Assembly (NCBI GenBank): GCA_040901445.1
Contig: JBBDYQ010000023.1
Location: 8,605 to 60,412 of the forward strand
DNA: 51,808 nt
DNA from: Thermoleophilaceae bacterium
GTDB taxonomy: Bacteria > Actinomycetota > Thermoleophilia > Solirubrobacterales > Thermoleophilaceae
Reading direction: 5' to 3'
In this document: positions 1-6,921 of the stretch, in pieces
How the letters are laid out: every line of letters starts with the position of its first letter
How positions within the stretch are numbered: position 1 is the first letter of the stretch
The notes under the pieces: generated by a model
What the model was told of the DNA's origin: nothing
Databases searched by the model: none
Seen by the model: only the letters and a program-made list of their open reading frames with translations
Program-made: the position numbers and the translations under genes

Positions 1-36
1 GGGGGGGGGGGGGCCCCCCCCCCCCCCCCCCCCCCC
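1..36. other. Poly-G/poly-C run, probable contig-end artefact
   Basis: Positions 1-13 are all G and positions 14-36 are all C, directly followed by ordinary GC-rich sequence. A G run joined to a C run at the exact edge of a sequence is typical of a sequencing or assembly artefact (for example no-signal poly-G reads joined to their reverse complement). It should not be read as biological. Confidence 0.75.
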
Positions 37-53
37 ACGATTCTTCCCCCCTG

Positions 54-1793
54 TCAGCGGCGCGGGCGGCGCAGGATCAGCACGCGCTCGCAGTTGCGAA
101 CGCGGTCGCCCGGGTTGACCCGCGCGACGTCGCGGCCGGAGCCGCAGTCGACGGTGTCGCGGCCGCCGGCTGTGGACGCGTTGATCACGTCGTTGCCGCC
201 GCCGCCCAGCAGGCGGTCGCTGCCGTTGCCGCCGTCGAGGTAGTCGCGGCCGTTGCCACCCGAGAGCAGGTCGTTGCCGAACCCGCCACTCAGGCGGTCG
301 GTGCCGCTCCCGCCCCACATCCGGTCGCTGCCGGAGCCGCCGGTGAGCTTGTCGTTGCCGCTGTCGCCGTACAGCCGGTCGACGCCGGTGCCGCCGTTGA
401 GGATGTCCCGGCCGCTCCCGCCCGAGAGCAGGTCGGTGCCATTGGAGCCGTCCAGGTTGTCGTTGCCGGAGCCGCCCTCCAGGCAGTCGTTGCCGCGGCC
501 GCCGGAGACCCGGTCACGCCCGCCCAGGGCGAAGATCCGGTCCGAGCGGTTGGTGCCCGTGATCCGATCGGCGCTGTTGGTGCCGAGGATCGCGATCTGC
601 GACCCGAAGGTGCCGCGCGAGCAGCGCCTGCCGGCGTTGGAGGGCACCTGGTCGGGGGCGATGATCGTGCCCCCGGTCGGGATGCCCACGCCGAACGGCA
701 GGATGCACTGGCCCTGGCCGTTGTCCACCGAGCCGGTGGGGCACGGCGGGACCACGATCAGGATGCACTGCCCGGCGCCGTTGTCGATCGACCCCGCCGG
801 GCAGGGCGGCCCGACGATCAGGATGCACTCGCCCGCCTCGTTGCGGATGGAGCCCTCCGGGCAGTTGCCGTCGGGTCCCTCCGGCACGACGCACTGGCCC
901 TGGGAGTTCTCCGTGGAGCCCTCCGGGCACGGCGGGCGCACGATGATCACGCACTGGCCCTGGCCGTTGTCGATCGAGCCCGCGGGGCACGGCGGCGTGA
1001 TGATGAGCACGCACTGGCCCTGGGCGTTCTGGATCGTGCCCGCTGGGCACGCCGGCACGGCGCAGACCGCGCCGCTGCGATCGACCGTGGACTCGCCGGC
1101 GACCACACGGGCGAGCGGCTCGGGGGCGCCGAGCAGCTGCACCTCGAGGGCGCGGATCGTGAGCGACTGCGAGGCGTCCCCGGGGCCGCCCGTCGCGATC
1201 TGCTTGGCGATCTCGATCTTCACGAGCGGGTCGAGCCCGATCTCCGTGAGGAGCGCCGCGATCTGCGTGAGCGCGTCGTTGAGGCTGAGCTCCTCGCCGT
1301 TGACGCGGATGGTGACCGCCTCGCTGGAGGAGGAGAAGGTGGGTGTGCCGCCGACACACGATGCCGTGGCGCGCGACGTGAGGCCCTCGACCTCGATGAC
1401 GAGGACGTCCTCGCCGCCGCTCTCGATCTCCACCCGGGCGTTGGCCGCTCCGGCCACCGCCACCGGCATCTGGCTGAAGGTGAGGCCGCCCGCGCTGAGC
1501 AGGTCCGAGCGGGCATACACGCCGTCGGCGACCACGCGGATCGTCGGGAGCAGGGGATCGAGCAGTCCGCTCGTGCCCTGGTCCACGGCCGGCGTGGTGG
1601 CGTCGTCGCGGGCGCAGCGCTCCGCATCCTGGTTGGCTGCGACCGGCTCCAGCAGGGTGTCCCCCGCCAACTCGACGCGCAGAGCGCTTGCCTCGCAGCT
1701 CCAGTTCGCACTTCCCTGCGCAGCGGCCGGTGCGGCCATGATCAGCATGGCGACACACACCGCCCCCGTCAACAGTCCGTTGTTACGGCGCAT
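54..1793 (-). CDS. Secreted protein with Cys-rich repeats and RTX-type calcium-binding repeats
   Basis: The protein has 579 residues. It starts with a Sec signal peptide (residues 1 to about 26, ending AAPAAAQG). A domain of roughly 215 residues follows that resembles the 'choice-of-anchor P' family of actinobacterial secreted proteins. Next come six copies of a roughly 20-residue unit of the form CPxGSxxNxxGQC, separated by hydrophobic IIVxPP linkers. The C-terminal third is a run of RTX nonapeptide repeats (GGxGxDxL type), which bind calcium in a beta-roll after export. I chose the ATG at 1793, not the one at 1835, because GGGAGG lies 7 nt upstream and the signal peptide then begins properly. 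RTX proteins are exported; no type I secretion genes are nearby, so the signal peptide suggests Sec export. The exact role (adhesin, cell-surface or matrix protein) is unknown. The C-terminus is complete despite lying near the contig end. Confidence 0.85.
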   Translation of the reverse strand: MRRNNGLLTGAVCVAMLIMAAPAAAQGSANWSCEASALRVELAGDTLLEPVAANQDAERCARDDATTPAVDQGTSGLLDPLLPTIRVVADGVYARSDLLSAGGLTFSQMPVAVAGAANARVEIESGGEDVLVIEVEGLTSRATASCVGGTPTFSSSSEAVTIRVNGEELSLNDALTQIAALLTEIGLDPLVKIEIAKQIATGGPGDASQSLTIRALEVQLLGAPEPLARVVAGESTVDRSGAVCAVPACPAGTIQNAQGQCVLIITPPCPAGSIDNGQGQCVIIVRPPCPEGSTENSQGQCVVPEGPDGNCPEGSIRNEAGECILIVGPPCPAGSIDNGAGQCILIVVPPCPTGSVDNGQGQCILPFGVGIPTGGTIIAPDQVPSNAGRRCSRGTFGSQIAILGTNSADRITGTNRSDRIFALGGRDRVSGGRGNDCLEGGSGNDNLDGSNGTDLLSGGSGRDILNGGTGVDRLYGDSGNDKLTGGSGSDRMWGGSGTDRLSGGFGNDLLSGGNGRDYLDGGNGSDRLLGGGGNDVINASTAGGRDTVDCGSGRDVARVNPGDRVRNCERVLILRRPRR

Positions 1794-1925
1794 TCGCGTT
1801 CCCTCCCGCGGGTGAATTGGGCCCCAGTAGAACATGACATCCAGGGACGGTCAAGGGGTACGCAGGACGTGGCCGGGGTCTGGACGGAGCCGCCCGATCC
1901 GGGGCAGCGTCCACTCCCGGCGGCA

Positions 1926-1957
1926 GAGCGGAGAGGGCGGGATTCGAACCCGCGAGA
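1926..1957 (-). repeat. tRNA-Ser 3'-end fragment, att-like direct repeat (distal copy)
   Basis: These 32 bases are identical to 5060-5091 and contain the 3' acceptor strand, discriminator and T-arm of tRNA-Ser(GCT) in the same orientation. Beyond 1957 the sequence diverges: it has no plausible anticodon arm, so this is a fragment and not a functional tRNA gene. Confidence 0.8.
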
Positions 1958-2036
1958 TGCGAGCGCGCATCCGGCGGCTCAGCAGGTGCCTGCGCTCATA
2001 GGCGCAGCATCGGAGCTCCACGCGGCACGCACAGGC

Positions 2037-2042
2037 TAGATT
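2037..2042 (+). promoter_or_regulatory. Candidate -10 hexamer (TAGATT) for a leaderless methyltransferase gene
   Basis: TAGATT fits the TANNNT form of actinobacterial SigA -10 elements and ends 6 nt before the GTG at 2049. No Shine-Dalgarno sequence is present, so the transcript probably begins at or next to the start codon. No convincing -35 is visible. Confidence 0.4.
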
Positions 2043-2048
2043 CCGACC

Positions 2049-2705
2049 GTGCGCGACCCACTCGGTCTCAACGAGCGCTTCTTCGCTCTCTACTACCCGG
2101 TCCTGTGCGGAATCTCGGAGCGCGGCGGGCAGCGCGAGATCCGCCGCGAGCTGATCGGCCAAGCTTCGGGACGGACTCTCGAGATCGGCGCCGGGAGCGG
2201 TCTCAACCTTCCCCACTACACGGAGGCGGTAACCGAACTGGTCGTGAGCGAGCCCAGCCCGCACATGCGAAAGCAGCTTCGAGCTCGGCTCACCGAAGTC
2301 GCACCGCCGGTCGGCTCCTGGGCGGTGGTGGACTGCGGTGGCGAGGAGCTGCCGTTCGACGACGCGAGCTTCGACACCGTCGCCGCTACGTTCGTTCATT
2401 GCACGATTCCGCGCCCGCAGCGGGCGCTTGCGGAGATCGCTCGCGTGCTCCGCCCCGGGGGCCGCTATCTCTTCCTCGAGCACGTTCGTGCCGGAGACGG
2501 GACGGTTCTCGGTCGGTTCCAGGACCTCGTCGAGTTTCCCCACCGCTACCTCGCCGCCGGTTGCCACCCCAACAGACGAACCGAGGCGATCCTCGCTGCT
2601 TCCCCGCTCCAGATCGAGCGGCTCGAGCATGGCACCCAACCACGCGCGTTTCCGACAGTCCGCCCAAGCATCATCGGCGCCGCACGACGACCGCGCTCGG
2701 CATGA
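2049..2705 (+). CDS. Class I SAM-dependent methyltransferase
   Basis: The 218-residue protein has the glycine-rich SAM-binding motif LEIGAGSGLN at residues 44-53. The acidic residue ending strand 2 is E68 (VVSEPSP). A post-I region CGGEELPFDDASFDTV and the late motif RVLRPGGRYLFLEH are typical of UbiE/Methyltransf_11-type small-molecule methyltransferases. The N-terminus (RFFALYYPVLCGISERG) resembles the METTL7/phospholipid-type subgroup. The substrate cannot be read from sequence. It starts with GTG and has no Shine-Dalgarno, only a -10-like hexamer just upstream. It lies inside the tRNA-Ser-bounded segment, tail-to-tail with the next reductase gene. Confidence 0.85.
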   Translation: MRDPLGLNERFFALYYPVLCGISERGGQREIRRELIGQASGRTLEIGAGSGLNLPHYTEAVTELVVSEPSPHMRKQLRARLTEVAPPVGSWAVVDCGGEELPFDDASFDTVAATFVHCTIPRPQRALAEIARVLRPGGRYLFLEHVRAGDGTVLGRFQDLVEFPHRYLAAGCHPNRRTEAILAASPLQIERLEHGTQPRAFPTVRPSIIGAARRPRSA

Positions 2706-2801
2706 CGCCGGAGAACAGGGTCGTGCGGCAAACGCTGCGAGGAGCGCCCGGTCGGTCGTTCCGATGACCGGAGGAGTGGGCGGCGACGACGGCGCCCGCG
2801 C

Positions 2802-3479
2802 TCACACGTGCCGCGGCCGATCGATGGCTGGTGCGGCGCTCTTGGCCGTGAACGTCAGGTGTGTGACGCCGCTGGGGCTCGATACCGCTTCGATGTCGTA
2901 GTCGTTCTCCAGCCCCTCCAGCCCGTCCCAGAGGCGGACGCCGCGCCCCAGCATGATCGGGACCTGCACGAAGTGCATTTGATCGACCAGTCGCTCGGCG
3001 ATGAAGTCTCGGGCTACGGTTACTCCGCCGCCGATGCGGACATCTTGTCCGTCTGCGGCTTCGCGGGCGGTTGCGAGTGCCTCGGCGGGTGAGGCGTCGA
3101 GGAAGTGGAAGGTGGTGCCGCCCTCCATCTCGATCGGCGATCGCGGCCGGTGGGTGAGCACGAACGTCGCGGTGTGGAACGGCGGGTTCGGTCCCCACCA
3201 GCCCTTCCAGTCCGGGTCGTCCTGCCAGCCGGGCGGGCCGAACTTGCCGGCTCCCATGATCTCAGCACCGATTCCAGGCCCCCAACCGGCCGCAAAGCGG
3301 TCGTCGACGGTGGTGCTACCGCCGTCCTGCCCGTTCATGGCGCGCCATGACCGGGTGGTGATGAACCATTCCATGAGCCGGTGGCCCGCGTGACCGAACG
3401 GCGCGTCGAGGGATTGGTGCTCTCCGGTGGAGAATCCGTCGAGGGAGACCGCGAAGTTGTGGATACGACTGAGTGACAT
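2802..3479 (-). CDS. Dihydrofolate reductase family protein (RibD C-terminal domain)
   Basis: The 225-residue protein begins IHNFAVSLDGFSTGEHQSLD, the usual opening strand of RibD C-terminal/DHFR-like reductases. It has an inner GGGVTVARDFIAERLVDQ motif (NADPH-binding region) and the late LGRGVRLWDGL motif. I chose ATG 3479 because AGGAAAG lies upstream at normal spacing; an upstream in-frame extension to 3572 has no family similarity. Proteins of this group are predicted NADPH-dependent reductases, but their substrates are generally unknown. A second, different member of the same superfamily lies only about 320 bp away (3802-4374), which is unusual and suggests the segment was built from related cargo. 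Confidence 0.85.
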   Translation of the reverse strand: MSLSRIHNFAVSLDGFSTGEHQSLDAPFGHAGHRLMEWFITTRSWRAMNGQDGGSTTVDDRFAAGWGPGIGAEIMGAGKFGPPGWQDDPDWKGWWGPNPPFHTATFVLTHRPRSPIEMEGGTTFHFLDASPAEALATAREAADGQDVRIGGGVTVARDFIAERLVDQMHFVQVPIMLGRGVRLWDGLEGLENDYDIEAVSSPSGVTHLTFTAKSAAPAIDRPRHV

Positions 3480-3602
3480 GAAGCTTTCCTTTCTGTCAAT
3501 AACCGGCGTTGATCGCCCATTGGGCGGCGAAAGCCCGTTCGTATGCGGGCCGCGCTTCGCCGCGGGCGACATAGGCAGACGATGGTCATCGCGAGGCGCC
3601 CC

Positions 3603-3704
3603 TCAGGTTCGCCCCGTGGCGTCATCCACGTCGGTCACGAGCTCGTCCGGCTGCTCGGCGGCAACGGCGAGGGACAGAAACAGCGCGGCCGCTGCTTTGC
3701 GCAT
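3603..3704 (-). CDS. Small ORF, signal-peptide-like N-terminus
   Basis: This ORF of 33 residues begins MRKAAAALFLSLAVAAEQ, which resembles a secretion signal, and ends in an acidic stretch. GAGGAG sits about 8 nt upstream of the ATG. It occupies the 322-bp gap (3480-3801) between the two reductase genes, in which I see nothing else. It may be a remnant of a longer secreted protein, or chance. Confidence 0.3.
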   Translation of the reverse strand: MRKAAAALFLSLAVAAEQPDELVTDVDDATGRT

Positions 3705-3801
3705 CGGACGATCTCCTCGTCTCGCGGTCAGGGTCATCCACACAGAGACTCGGCCCACTTTGGAAACCCATCGCTGGCCGCCGAAAAGTCGATGTGCGGT
3801 G

Positions 3802-4374
3802 TCAGTCCGACTCGACGCGGGCGCGTCCGTAGCGCTCGTAGATCACGCGCGAGCCAAACGTCCTGGTTTCGATCAGGTCCAGCGGGACGTCTTCGGTGAC
3901 CGGCGGCAGGAACGGCGTGCCGCCACCGACGACGACCGGATAGCGGAACATGCGCAGCTCGTCGACGAGGCCGAGCTCGATCGCGGTCGCAGCCAGGCCG
4001 GCGCCGCCGATCTCGATGTCCTTGTCAGTCGCTTCGAGCGCCGCGGCGGCCTCATCGGCCACCGACGCCCCGGCAAGCCGGGCGTTGCCCTGGACGCTGT
4101 CGAGCGTGCGGCTGAAGACGACCTTCGGGATCGCGCACCAGACGTCGGCGAATGCCGCCCCGAGCTCGGTCTCGCGCAGCGACGGATCCGTCTCCCACAC
4201 CAGCATCGTCTCGTAAAGCCTGCGGCCGAGCAGACAGCCGCCGAGCTCGCGGACTTTCGCGGTGTGGAAACGAAACAGCTCGTCGCTGGGGGCCGACCAC
4301 CCGAACGCGCCCTCGCGGTCGGCGATGAAGCCGTCCACCGAGACGCTCATCGAGTAGATCAGCATCGGCTTCAC
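3802..4374 (-). CDS. Dihydrofolate reductase family protein (RibD C-terminal / YyaP-like)
   Basis: The 190-residue protein starts MKPMLIYSMSVSVDGFIADR, the hallmark opening strand of the small YyaP/YwjB-type DHFR-like proteins. It continues with LLGRRLYETMLVWE, a central region with DIEIGGAGLAATAIELGLVDEL (cofactor-binding region) and the closing PVVVGGGTPFLPP motif. It is predicted to be an NADPH-dependent reductase of unknown substrate. The start is GTG at 4374; the ATG at 4365 (MLIYSM) is possible. It is divergent from the methyltransferase at 4400 with a 25-bp gap and no Shine-Dalgarno, so the two probably share a compact promoter. Confidence 0.85.
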   Translation of the reverse strand: MKPMLIYSMSVSVDGFIADREGAFGWSAPSDELFRFHTAKVRELGGCLLGRRLYETMLVWETDPSLRETELGAAFADVWCAIPKVVFSRTLDSVQGNARLAGASVADEAAAALEATDKDIEIGGAGLAATAIELGLVDELRMFRYPVVVGGGTPFLPPVTEDVPLDLIETRTFGSRVIYERYGRARVESD

Positions 4375-4383
4375 GGGTGCGTG

Positions 4384-4394
4384 ATGCTATTGAT
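4384..4394. promoter_or_regulatory. Candidate bidirectional -10 region between divergent leaderless genes
   Basis: In the 25-bp gap, TAGCAT (minus strand, 4389-4384) lies 9 nt before the GTG at 4374, and TATTGA (plus strand, 4388-4393) lies 6 nt before the ATG at 4400. Neither gene has a Shine-Dalgarno, so one AT-rich core could drive two leaderless transcripts. Confidence 0.4.
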
Positions 4395-4399
4395 CGGGC

Positions 4400-4933
4400 A
4401 TGGCGGGCAAGGCATCGGAGCGGTTCGTCTGGGCGGTCGACACTCTGGAGGTCCGCCCGGCCGACCGCCTGCTCGAGGTCGGCTGCGGCCACGGCGTCGC
4501 GGTCTCCCTGGTCTGCGAGAGGCTGACGACGGGAACGATCACCGCGATCGACCGCTCGCCCAGGATGATCGAGATGGCCACGCGGAGGAACCGCGTGCAC
4601 GTCGACGCGGGCAGGGCTGTGCTCGAGGCCATCGCGCTGGAGGACGCGGACCTCGGCGATCGGCGCTTCGACAAGGTCTTCGCGTTCAACGTCGCGCCCT
4701 TCTGGCAGCAGCCGGAGGCGGCGCTCGGTGCCGTCCGCGAGCACCTCGCCCGAGACGGGACCGTCTACCTCTTCTGGGACGCGCGCCACTCCGCGCCGGG
4801 GCGAGCCCGGGACCTCGGGAACGAGCTAGCCGACCGGCTACACGAGGGCGGATTCTCCGTCGACAGGGTGCTGGTCGAGGACCTGCGCCCGGTCCCCGCG
4901 GTCTGCGCAATGGGCCGGCCCCAGGGCGGATGA
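4400..4933 (+). CDS. Class I SAM-dependent methyltransferase (short)
   Basis: The 177-residue protein has SAM motif LLEVGCGHG at residues 24-32 and D51 at the end of strand 2 (ITAIDRSPRMIEMA). FDKVFAFNVAPFW follows as the motif IV region and GTVYLFWDARH as the motif VI region. This is a compact Methyltransf_11/25-type enzyme; the substrate is unknown. The ATG at 4400 has no Shine-Dalgarno and is preceded by a -10-like sequence, consistent with leaderless expression. It is the last gene before the tRNA-Ser and lies within the tRNA-bounded segment. It is not closely similar to the methyltransferase at 2049. Confidence 0.85.
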   Translation: MAGKASERFVWAVDTLEVRPADRLLEVGCGHGVAVSLVCERLTTGTITAIDRSPRMIEMATRRNRVHVDAGRAVLEAIALEDADLGDRRFDKVFAFNVAPFWQQPEAALGAVREHLARDGTVYLFWDARHSAPGRARDLGNELADRLHEGGFSVDRVLVEDLRPVPAVCAMGRPQGG

Positions 4934-5059
4934 ACCACGGGCCGCAACACCGTGTCGCGTTCCCATGCGAGCGCAACTCTTGGCGGTCCCGGCCGAGAGC
5001 GTTGCTCTCGCGTGCAGGCGACAGCGGTCGGTTCAAACACGGGCAACCCTCGCCTGCTC

Positions 5060-5091
5060 GAGCGGAGAGGGCGGGATTCGAACCCGCGAGA
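5060..5091 (-). repeat. att-like direct repeat, tRNA-proximal copy
   Basis: Identical over 32 bases to 1926-1957. It covers the 3' acceptor strand and T-arm of the intact tRNA-Ser(GCT), where tyrosine-recombinase elements commonly have their core att site. Confidence 0.75.
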
Positions 5092-5151
5092 GAGCGTGAG
5101 CCCCCTACTCGCTTAGCAGGCGAGTGCCTTCAGCCACTCGGCCACCTCTCC
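5063..5151 (-). tRNA. tRNA-Ser (anticodon GCT)
   Basis: The reverse strand folds as an 89-nt class II tRNA. It has acceptor pairing GGAGAGG/CCTCTCC with discriminator G, anticodon stem CTCGC/GCGAG around loop CTGCTAA (anticodon GCT), a long serine-type variable arm and a T-arm GCGGG-TTCGAAT-CCCGC. CCA is not encoded. It reads serine AGC/AGU codons. Its 3' end is duplicated at 1926-1957. Confidence 0.95.
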
Positions 5152-5204
5152 GTGCGCTTTCCCCCGGGCACGGCCGGGGGAGGATCGATTGTAGGCGCAG
5201 GGGC

Positions 5205-6839
5205 CTATTCGGGCTCGACGGTCCAGCGGCCGTCGGCGTGCTTGACGACGCGCACCCCCGGGCCATCCTCCACGCCGACCGACAGCTCACCCGAGTCCAT
5301 GTCGATCTCCACGCGTAGCACCACGCGCCCGCGCGGCTCGGCCTCTTTCGCGGGCGCGGCGGGGGGCGGCGTGGGCGCAGGGGGGGGTGACACCGAGTCG
5401 GGGTCGCCGAGCGCCGGGGCGGACTCCGGCGGCACGGGAACGGGATCCTCGGCGGCGGGCACCGGCTGCTCGGGCGGGCCCTTGCGGTCCACGGCCTTCA
5501 GCGGCGTGGTGGGGAGGTCGAGATCCGGGCCCTCGGGATGCTCGCCCTCCTCCACCGGCGGCAGCGGGTCGGAGACCTCGGCGGCCGGGTGAGACGGGGG
5601 CGTGGACGACGGGATGGGGGCGAACATCGTGGCGCCGGGAGCGGGCCGCCCCGACGGCGCGAGGGCGACCTCGAGGACCGTGTCCCCCACCTCGATGCGA
5701 TCGCCTGCCGACAGCCGGCACGGCGCCTCGAGGCGGTGGCCGTTCACGAACGTCCCGTTCGTGGAGCCGAGGTCCTCGATCGTGAGGTCGCCGTCCGCGC
5801 TGGCGACCATCGCGTGCCGGCGCGAGATCTCGGGGTCGCGGCCGAGCTTGCCGTCACCCTCGGCGTGACGGCCGATCAGGAACTCGCCGGCCACCGCGAT
5901 CTGAGTGCCGGCGGCGCGGCCCTCGACCACCTTCAGCACCGGCTCGCCCCGGGGGGCGCCCGCGGGCGGCGCGGCGGCGGGCTCGGGCACGCCGGCGGCG
6001 GCGCGTGCGGCGTCGATCAGCGCGGTGCACGACGGGTGGCGGTCGTCGGGATCCTTCGCCATCGCGGTGGCGATCACGTCGTCGAGCGCGGCCGGAACAT
6101 CGGGCCGCTTCTCGGTGAGCCTGGGCGGCGAATCCTGGATGTGCCCGTAGAGCACCTCGACGTCGCGCGCCTTCGGGAACGGCACCTCCCCCGTGAGGCA
6201 CTCGTAGAGCACGCAGGCGAGCGAGTAGATGTCCACGCGGTGATCGAACGGCTTGGCGAGGATCTGCTCGGGCGCCGTGTAGTCGATCGTGCCCACGAAC
6301 GAGCCCTGCTGCGTGAGGGCGAAGCTGTCCGAGGACGGGTTCTTGCTCAGCCCGAAGTCGGTGAGGTAGCAGCGATCCGAGCCGCCGGGCCCGGCGCCCG
6401 GCTCGAGCATGATGTTGCCGGGCTTGACGTCGCGGTGCAGGAGGCCGGTGGCGTGCGCGGCGTCGAGTGCGGCCGCGACCTGGGCCAGGATGTCCACGGA
6501 CCGCGCAGGGTCCAGGCGGCCCTCGGCGGCGAGCAGCGCCTTGAGGTCGGTTCCGTCCACGTACTGCATGGCCATGTAGAGGACGCCGTCCTCCTCGCCC
6601 GCGTCGTACAGGGACACGACGTTGGGGTGGTCGAGCGACCCGGCGTAGCTCGACTCGCGCTCGAAACGCGCGCGGAAGCCCTCCTCCGTCGCGAGCGACG
6701 GGCTGAGGACCTTGAGCGCGCAGACCTGCCCCGTCTCGACGTGCTCGCCACGGAAGACGACCCCCATCCCGCCCTGCCCGACCTGCTCGGTCAGGCGGTA
6801 GCTGCCGAGGGTGCTCCCGGGTGCTGGCTGGTCCGGCAT
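5205..6839 (-). CDS. Ser/Thr protein kinase with C-terminal FHA domain
   Basis: The 544-residue protein has an N-terminal Hanks-type kinase domain (about 14-280): glycine loop GQGGMG at 21-26, ATP-binding lysine K43, catalytic HRDVKPGN at 135-142, DFG at 161-163 and the activation-loop end GTIDYTAPEQ. An FHA phosphothreonine-binding domain follows at about 300-395 (GRHAEGDGKLGRDPEISRRH, then GSTNGTFVNG). A long Pro-rich linker and a roughly 50-residue C-terminal module complete it. There is no membrane segment, unlike PknB-type kinases with PASTA domains, so it is probably cytosolic. Start ATG 6839 directly precedes the kinase fold; the in-frame extension to 6965 is rejected. It is divergent from the DUF445 gene. 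The partners are not evident from its neighbours. Confidence 0.92.
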   Translation of the reverse strand: MPDQPAPGSTLGSYRLTEQVGQGGMGVVFRGEHVETGQVCALKVLSPSLATEEGFRARFERESSYAGSLDHPNVVSLYDAGEEDGVLYMAMQYVDGTDLKALLAAEGRLDPARSVDILAQVAAALDAAHATGLLHRDVKPGNIMLEPGAGPGGSDRCYLTDFGLSKNPSSDSFALTQQGSFVGTIDYTAPEQILAKPFDHRVDIYSLACVLYECLTGEVPFPKARDVEVLYGHIQDSPPRLTEKRPDVPAALDDVIATAMAKDPDDRHPSCTALIDAARAAAGVPEPAAAPPAGAPRGEPVLKVVEGRAAGTQIAVAGEFLIGRHAEGDGKLGRDPEISRRHAMVASADGDLTIEDLGSTNGTFVNGHRLEAPCRLSAGDRIEVGDTVLEVALAPSGRPAPGATMFAPIPSSTPPSHPAAEVSDPLPPVEEGEHPEGPDLDLPTTPLKAVDRKGPPEQPVPAAEDPVPVPPESAPALGDPDSVSPPPAPTPPPAAPAKEAEPRGRVVLRVEIDMDSGELSVGVEDGPGVRVVKHADGRWTVEPE

Positions 6840-6921
6840 CCCGCTGTGTTCTACCAATAAGGCCCGGGAGGCAACGCTGGCCGGGCGCTGCGGGGTGGCG
6901 TAGGGTCGACGAGGGAGCGCC

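Larger units (their letters stand above)
1926..5091. mobile_element. Putative small integrated segment bounded by tRNA-Ser 3'-end duplication
   Basis: A perfect 32-bp direct repeat of the tRNA-Ser(GCT) 3' end (T-arm plus acceptor strand) lies at 1926-1957 and 5060-5091. The complete tRNA is at the right copy and only the 3' fragment at the left copy. This is the geometry expected for site-specific integration into a tRNA 3' end. The enclosed 3.1 kb carries two methyltransferases, two RibD-type reductases and a 33-residue ORF. No integrase or excisionase is visible, so it would be a decayed or non-autonomous element. A simple tRNA-fragment duplication by recombination is the alternative. Confidence 0.5.

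Noticed and set aside
170-560. CRISPR-like short tandem repeats
   Set aside because: The repeats are in-frame codons of RTX nonapeptides in a coding gene. They have no constant repeat/spacer structure.
253-1815. Long plus-strand ORF opposite the RTX protein
   Set aside because: It is antisense to a gene with a clear signal peptide and RTX repeats. The translation is a low-complexity Pro/Ser/Arg product of GC-rich repeats.
1926-2015. Possible complete second tRNA-Ser
   Set aside because: Only the T-arm and acceptor 3' strand match. The upstream bases offer a variable-arm-like stem (GATGCG/CGCATC) but no anticodon stem or 5' acceptor partner.
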